Assembly (NCBI GenBank): GCA_916048095.2
Contig: OU696592.1
Coordinates: 2,596,415 to 2,660,414, forward strand
DNA length: 64,000 nucleotides
Source: Sacculina carcini
Lineage: Eukaryota; Arthropoda; Thecostraca; Sacculinidae
Direction of reading: 5' to 3'
Shown: positions 58,620-64,000 of the stretch, piece by piece
Layout: each line of letters begins with the position of its first letter
How positions within the stretch are numbered: position 1 is the first letter of the stretch
Notes under the pieces: model-generated
What the model was told of the DNA's origin: nothing
Seen by the model: only the letters and a program-made list of their open reading frames with translations
The model's database searches: none
Translations under genes and position numbers: made by a program

Positions 58620-59258
58620 ATCCAGACCAAAACATTGATAAGCATTGCTGCAGAACACACTTCCAAATAACAGATACTTCCAAATAGCGGAAATTTTTCT
58701 CGGTCTCTTTGAGTTTGCTATTTGGAGGGCCGTCTTTACTTAATAGTGAAAACTCACGGTTAGTCAGCTGGAGCTCAATTAATTTATTCAAATTACTGTA
58801 ATTTCATTGCTAAATGTACAAAAATATTACCCATAGTGGTCGTGATTATTGTATTTAATAGTTATCATGTGTTAATACATTGTTTGTTCTTAGTTAATTG
58901 AAATAATTTAAGTAATGTGATAAAGAACACGGTGTCATTTTGGAGTTGATTATTCTCATTTTGAAGTTGAAAAAGTATATATATATATTGGTCATAGAGC
59001 TTTGCAGGCTGAATGAAACCAAGTGGTAGTTGAAATAGAACTGGCATATATAGGGATATTTTCGTTGGTAAATAGTGATTGGATATTATATGGGGATGTT
59101 CATTAGATCTGTGGCGTTTGGGTAGCCACGGAACAACACAAGTTGATAACGTGAGTGCTTTGGACCGACTGTATTTACAAGCACAGACATAACAGGACAG
59201 GACGATCGGACACACGTACAAACAAGCTCACGCACACATGGTCCTACAACACATACAC

Positions 59259-59930
59259 AATGACACGGACAAACATGACACACGGAAATACAGACAAACA
59301 GGCGTACACACAGCTGGTAGGGTCACGAGGTGGCGCGAGACGAAATTCGTGTGGCACCACAGACCTGTTCAAAAAACAACTTTTTACAATTGTATACCCT
59401 CGTATACCCTCTGGCACGGTTTCACATGCTTTTTGGCATAAAAAGCCTGAAAATTATAACCATTTTTGTCTAAAATATCTCTATATACTGCCTCAATGGA
59501 CATGAATTAATTGCGCCCGATACAGCAGGAAGTACGCAATTTTGCCTTGCACCGCGCATATATTTGCACCGCGCATATATACTTATAACTTGTGTTACAA
59601 TCGAAATTGGTGGACAAATTGGGTCACAAATTGAAGCATTTGTTCCTGCAATAATTTTTTCTAGTGACTATTGGCGAAAAAACGCATCATATCGAGAAAA
59701 ATAACATGAACAATTCCACATGAATCAACAATTACACATGAACATTGTTCATGTGTAATTTATATATTCACTTGAAAACCTGTGGTGTGATCGTGTGCAG
59801 TGAGAGAGAGAGAGTGTGTGAGGGGTTGTGTCTGAGTGCGTGAACGTATTAGTGAGTCTATGTGTGAACGTGTATAGTTGAATTGTGTATCGCGTGCGAG
59901 AGTGTGTGAGCGAGTGTATAGAGTTGTGTC
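59259..59930. other. No gene seen; contains a hairpin at 59,730-59,760
   Basis: Sequence right of the duplication. A perfect inverted repeat with 14-bp arms (ATTACACATGAAC core) and a 3-bp loop lies at 59,730-59,760. The remainder is unremarkable. Confidence 0.5.
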
Positions 59931-60172
<242 letters not shown>

Positions 60173-60179
60173 TCCGTAT

Positions 60180-61070
60180 GTCACGGTCTGAGCCAATGTA
60201 TCGCCACCTAGATACAGGCCAACGCCACCTAGATACAAGGCCGTTTCACGATTTTGTGACGTCACAGTGTTCGGCCAACGTCGGTGCAGTGTGTATGTGC
60301 TGCGGTGCACTATTAGTTGATATTATGCGTACGCCGGTGCATTATTTTCACAAATACTCCCAAATTTAGATGAAACCTTGCATTCAGAAGCTGTTTAATG
60401 CTTAGCAATTGTTTTTACAACCAAATACAAACAAAATTTAGGAGGTTGACGATCATGTATTGTACCAAGCGTGCGAATTAACAACAAGAAAACGGTCAAA
60501 TATAGCAGCCAATATGACATGTTTCATTAATTGCTTGCCACAGTGAATTCAGACACGGGTGCGCTATTTAATTCAAAATTCACAACATGCTGCAGCTCAT
60601 CAACATGTCGACAAAAACGTGTTTACACACTTCACGAATACAACATTGCGAAATACAAAGCCAATTACTGAGCATAAATTCAAGCATTGACAAACAACAA
60701 TAAATGTGATGGTTAATGATGATCAAATACCACATAGAACAGCGGTCCGAAAAATGCGCTAATTATCCGCTGATAGATATTGTAAGTGTGTTTGTAAGTG
60801 TCGATTTGTCAATTGTAAGTGTCGCTAAGTGAGGAACTAAAGGTCGGATAGAAGGACAAATGCGTGTTTTTATCAATTCGAACTCTTTCATTTTCGCTTA
60901 TATCGACTTCCTGCCATTAAATTTGTTCGAACCACTGGATTCATAAGATTTCTCAGCGGTGCCAAGAAATCAATGTATAGACACGCTTTCACATGAGAAT
61001 ATTGAATAATCGATCTTAAAGCAAATCCATGGGCAATATTCATTCTATATCAACGATAATGACACACGTA
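60180..61070. other. No gene; contains duplicated GCCACCTAGATACA words
   Basis: CGCCACCTAGATACA occurs at 60,202 and 60,223 and again at 62,593. TGACGTCA, a CRE-like palindrome, is at 60,257-60,264. The rest is AT-rich without recognisable features. Confidence 0.4.
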
Positions 61071-61074
61071 GATA

Positions 61075-61312
61075 TACACCATATCACACATTACCGCCAT
61101 ATCACACATTAACACCATATCACAAATTACCACCATATAACAAATAAACACCATATCACACATTAACACCATATCACACATTAACACCATATCACAAATT
61201 ACCACCATATCACAAATAAACACCATATCACACATTAACACCATATCACACATTAACACCATATCACAAATTACCACCATATCAGAAATAACACCATATC
61301 ACACATTAACGC
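61075..61312. repeat. 18-bp minisatellite (CACCATATCACACATTAA)
   Basis: About 13 units alternating between CACATTAA, CAAATTAC and CAAATAAA endings, so a higher-order pattern of four or so units is visible. The minus-strand Met-Cys-Asp-rich ORF over it is an artefact. Confidence 0.85.
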
Positions 61313-61520
61313 ACAATTCGCACGCATAAACATTTACATATATATTATTGGCATGTCTTGTTTGATAGCTGTCATCCATTTCTTTCAGACCACTTCGTCT
61401 TTCGGTAAACAGAAAACGCTCACCTTGGAGCCACTATTGTAGTGGTCTTTGCACCCGGACACATCACTTATCTGGCATGTTTCCTGAACAACATAATAAC
61501 AAAATATTGATACACTAAAC

Positions 61521-61885
61521 TTGGGGTTCTCAACCTTTTAATGGTTCCATACCACCAATGTCCAATATGGTTCAATACCCGCGACTTACTTGACTGTTCA
61601 AATAATTATCACCAATCCTATCATAATTTGCCAGTTTGTCTTCCTGATCCACGAATATTTCAATCGCTTGAATTTATTGTAATTTGGATACGGATTACTA
61701 AAAAATAGCCAATGATAAATTTGTTATTTTATTATTATTTGATTTATTTTTTTTAATTTTGTTACTTTTAATATTATTATAGATATTGTTAATTTATAGC
61801 AGTATCCAGAAATTTAATTCCATACCTCCAACCTTTAATTCCCATTCCACCAAGGGGTATGGCTACTCCCGGCTAATAACCACTG
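61521..61885. mobile_element. Small non-autonomous hAT element
   Basis: 365 bp. The left end TTGGGGTTCTCAACC and right end (inverted) CAGTGGTTATTAGCC are diverged forms of the CAGTGGTTCTCAACC end of many hAT elements, and GGGGTATGGCTACTCCCGG near the right end is also typical. Target copies of 8 bp flank it: CACTAAAC (61,513-61,520) and GACTAAAC (61,886-61,893), seven of eight identical. No coding capacity. Confidence 0.75.
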
Positions 61886-61893
61886 GACTAAAC

Positions 61894-62849
61894 AATCACA
61901 ACGCAGTACCAGGTTTTCTCAAACAATGGGAGTAAGAATCGTAAGATGTAATAGAGAATGTCATTACTAAGATATGAAATGCAGTGCATAAAATGATCAA
62001 ATATTTAAAAAAGATTGAGACATATCTTAACTAATTCAACAAAATCAGGTTCAACGGAAGAGATAAATGAGTGAGCATTTATTGACTTACCTTTCACTCC
62101 GAAAGGTGAAATTCTCCGGAATACACAAATCTAATAATACTTGAGGTAAACTTGCGGGAAACACTGCAGCACTGCTTAAAGTATGATAGAAGCAACAGCG
62201 AATGCAAACGCTCAATGTCACTACAATTGTGAACGCAATACTAACAGAAACACGTCGAACCAACTACGCTGCACTGAAATTATAATGCGCACAACGCCAT
62301 AAAGAATTATCACAGCGAACACACGTAAAATCGCAAAACGCGCAACGCCAAAAGTACACACAACACCACAAACACGCGCAACGCTACACTAAATGACCAC
62401 GAACTGACAACGACACTCGACACTGACGAATTGATCACGTGATCGGCGATGCAGCGTCAGCGTTTCAATGGTTTTTAGCTGAGTCATTAGCATCGGTTTG
62501 TAGCTGAGTCATAGCAAGCTGTGATACCCAAGTAGCGTTAGGACGAACGGGCTGACGTAACACCCCCCATGGGGAGGGTATGGAAGGACCAACGCCACCT
62601 AGATACAGGCCCTTTCACGAAAGTAGGACGTCATCGATTGCGGTCGCTTCACTCGTACGGGCGATACGCGTTGTTATTAGAAATTTTGCTCAGTGCGGGT
62701 GTTTGACTTTCATTCATTTAGTGCGGGTGCATGACTTTCAGGCTCAATCAAGTTTGAAAATCATGTTAACAACATAAGAAGCTTCAAATTGCAAATGGAA
62801 ACACCGAATATATTTAAAACAACATACGCACATCACAGGCATACAACAA
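61894..62849. other. No gene seen
   Basis: Contains two TAGCTGAGTCAT words (62,476 and 62,502) and the segment CCAACGCCACCTAGATACAG (62,589), which recurs at 60,219. Otherwise featureless. Confidence 0.4.
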
Positions 62850-63469
62850 CTACACACGAGACAACGTAGACAGTTTTCGTTTCAAATTTTTGGCACAAAT
62901 ACATGAATTTCGATCGGAACAATAATTATTAAGAAGAACGTTCACACTCGCCCACACAATTTTTTCTACAACTGAGTCTAGGTTATGTTTGTTAACACAA
63001 TGCGAGGTATTAAACATGATTCCGTGGTCATTAAGCTGTTGCAAAATGTGAAAAAGAGCAATTTCCCTGTGCCTACCTACAGTCGAAAACTCCCTAAACT
63101 CAAAACATATTTAACAGTTAAATAAGAAAACATGACAATATTAACAACGGTATCACTTGGATAAAATAAACATCCTCTATCTATACCTTTAACATAGGAA
63201 AAACGTTCTGGTGATATTGGTTCATTTTTTGTAGTTAAGATAGTTTTGCATGAAACACACTGTTGTTTTTTTGAAATAGAATAGGAGCAATAACCGGCTA
63301 CATAAACAATAACAGGAAGATATTTATAACAATTTTCGATATCTGCACTACAAATATAAATAACAAAACCCCCTGCCTGTCTTAATCTATCGGGATGGTA
63401 TTCTGATGAGCATGTAACATCTTTTAGTGTGATACTACCTTTGAACACGGGCAATTTTAAAGCAATCAA
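62850..63469 (-). pseudogene. P-like (THAP9/P-element-type) transposase C-terminal relic
   Basis: The minus strand reads VIVYVAGYCSYSISKKQQC, CVSCKTIL, then YVKGIDRGCLFYPSDTVVN, a pattern seen at the C-terminus of P-element/THAP9-like transposases and related RNase H-fold transposases. After a frame shift at about 63,080 it continues FHILQQLNDHGIMFNTSHC and VNVLLNNYCSDRNS to 62,850. The catalytic region and DNA-binding THAP domain are absent. Family assignment is from pattern memory only. Confidence 0.45.
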
Positions 63470-63850
63470 TGATCTTACTCTGATTTTTTTCTCGCACTTT
63501 TTTTCTCGCTCTCAGTGCTGCTTCGGCTGTGTTAGCGAGTGGACGTTCATTTTTGTGATCCTAAATATTTGAAAGTTTTCAGGGAAATTTCAACAGTTTT
63601 CTAGGGTTGTTCTGCTCCAAATTATTTTAGAGAGTGTGCACGTCATTCGGTGTTCGTCGGTGCATTCCTAATTAACATCCCTGGTGCTATAGAAGCAGGA
63701 AAATTTTGATTATTTCGTTAGTTTTGTTGTATTTCGGGCGATTTTGAATGAAATGCTTTTTTCGGCTAAAACTTCTGCGCAAAAAAACGTGCTCTCATCC
63801 GATAAGCAACCCGCGAAACGAACAATTTTTTAGTCTATTTTATATTCTTC
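63470..63850. other. No gene seen
   Basis: T-rich sequence between the transposase relic and the terminal minisatellite. Confidence 0.4.
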
Positions 63851-63854
63851 TCAA

Positions 63855-64000
63855 CTTCACCACTTCAGTCTACCGCTTCCACTTCAGTCTACCACTTCAG
63901 TCTACCGCTTCCACTTCAGTCTACCACTTCAGTCTACCGCTTCCACTTCAGTCTACCGCTTCAGTCACTTCAGTCTACCGCTTACACTTCAGTCTACCAC
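63855..64000. repeat. CACTTCAGTCTACC minisatellite running off the window
   Basis: CACTTCAGTCTACC(A/G) with alternating CTTC or CTTCCA linkers, giving a compound period of about 15 and 21 bp. Continues past base 64,000. Confidence 0.9.

Larger units (their letters stand above)
54919..58734. mobile_element. Tigger/pogo-like element with nested G3, unit B
   Basis: Same ends as in unit A: CAGTGGACCCTCCAAATAAC at 54,919 and GCTATTTGGAGGGCCGTC near 58,717-58,734. The unrecognised open frame is at about 55,377-55,616 with one additional codon relative to unit A. Confidence 0.55.
45881..59258. repeat. Tandem segmental duplication, unit B
   Basis: Second copy of the segment, starting inside LINE D ORF1 and ending ACACATACAC at 59,258, after which sequence unique to the right flank begins. 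It lacks the Harbinger (empty site at 50,233) and has its own insertion at 50,729-53,750. Confidence 0.9.

Noticed and set aside
61050-61280. Met/Cys/Asp-rich ORF on the minus strand
   Set aside because: An 18-bp minisatellite is always open in some frame; no other support.

Overview
The window is repeat-dense, AT-rich nuclear DNA of an invertebrate animal. I find no convincing host gene, rRNA or tRNA. Almost everything readable is a transposable element or its debris: Ty3/gypsy and BEL/Pao LTR elements, non-LTR elements of four types (I/Nimb-like with RNase H, CR1-like with a 2A peptide, Tx1/L1-like, and a CR1/L2-like element with separate ORF1), Penelope-like (PLE), Harbinger, Tigger/pogo-like, hAT and P-like DNA elements, plus many micro- and minisatellites. 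BEL/Pao, I/Nimb, PLE, Harbinger and 2A-bearing CR1 elements together fit a mollusc, arthropod or other invertebrate. I cannot fix the phylum. Layout: 1-9.2 kb holds the end of a gypsy element with its 3' LTR, a BEL/Pao integrase, a truncated gypsy gag-PR-RT, and a minus-strand I/Nimb element that has lost its RT. 9.2-20.5 kb holds three head-to-tail copies of one CR1-like element. Copy 1 has an uninterrupted 1,074-codon frame with a DVEMNPGP 2A motif; copies 2 and 3 are 5'-truncated and dead. Copy 2 is a chimera (5' part of copy 3, 3' part of copy 1), the footprint of unequal crossing-over. 21.8-28 kb holds a minus-strand Tx1/L1-like element broken by a nested CR1 3' fragment, then a gypsy tail and LTR. 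From 29,925 to 59,258 a segment of about 10.35 kb is tandemly duplicated (unit A 29,925-45,880; unit B 45,881-59,258). Both units carry a dead non-LTR element, a gag relic, a Tigger-like element and, inside that, a gypsy element without RT. Unit A alone has a 5.6-kb Harbinger at 34,285-39,884, with TIRs, a near-perfect 3-bp target duplication and a complete-looking two-exon transposase; unit B keeps the matching empty site. Unit B alone has a 3.0-kb unclassified insertion (50,729-53,750) whose empty site survives in unit A. The Harbinger contains a tandem array of internally deleted PLEs separated by candidate hammerhead ribozymes, and a BESS-domain exon antisense within the transposase intron. 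59.3-64 kb is mostly non-coding: (TG)n, an 18-bp minisatellite, a small hAT element with 8-bp target duplication, a P-like transposase relic and a minisatellite running off the end. The paralogous empty sites, shared LTR differences and chimeric copies give an order of events for the locus: gypsy G3 insertion, LTR divergence, tandem duplication, then separate insertions into A and B. All functions are inferred from motifs read by eye. Near-perfect tandem identity also means assembly error must be excluded.
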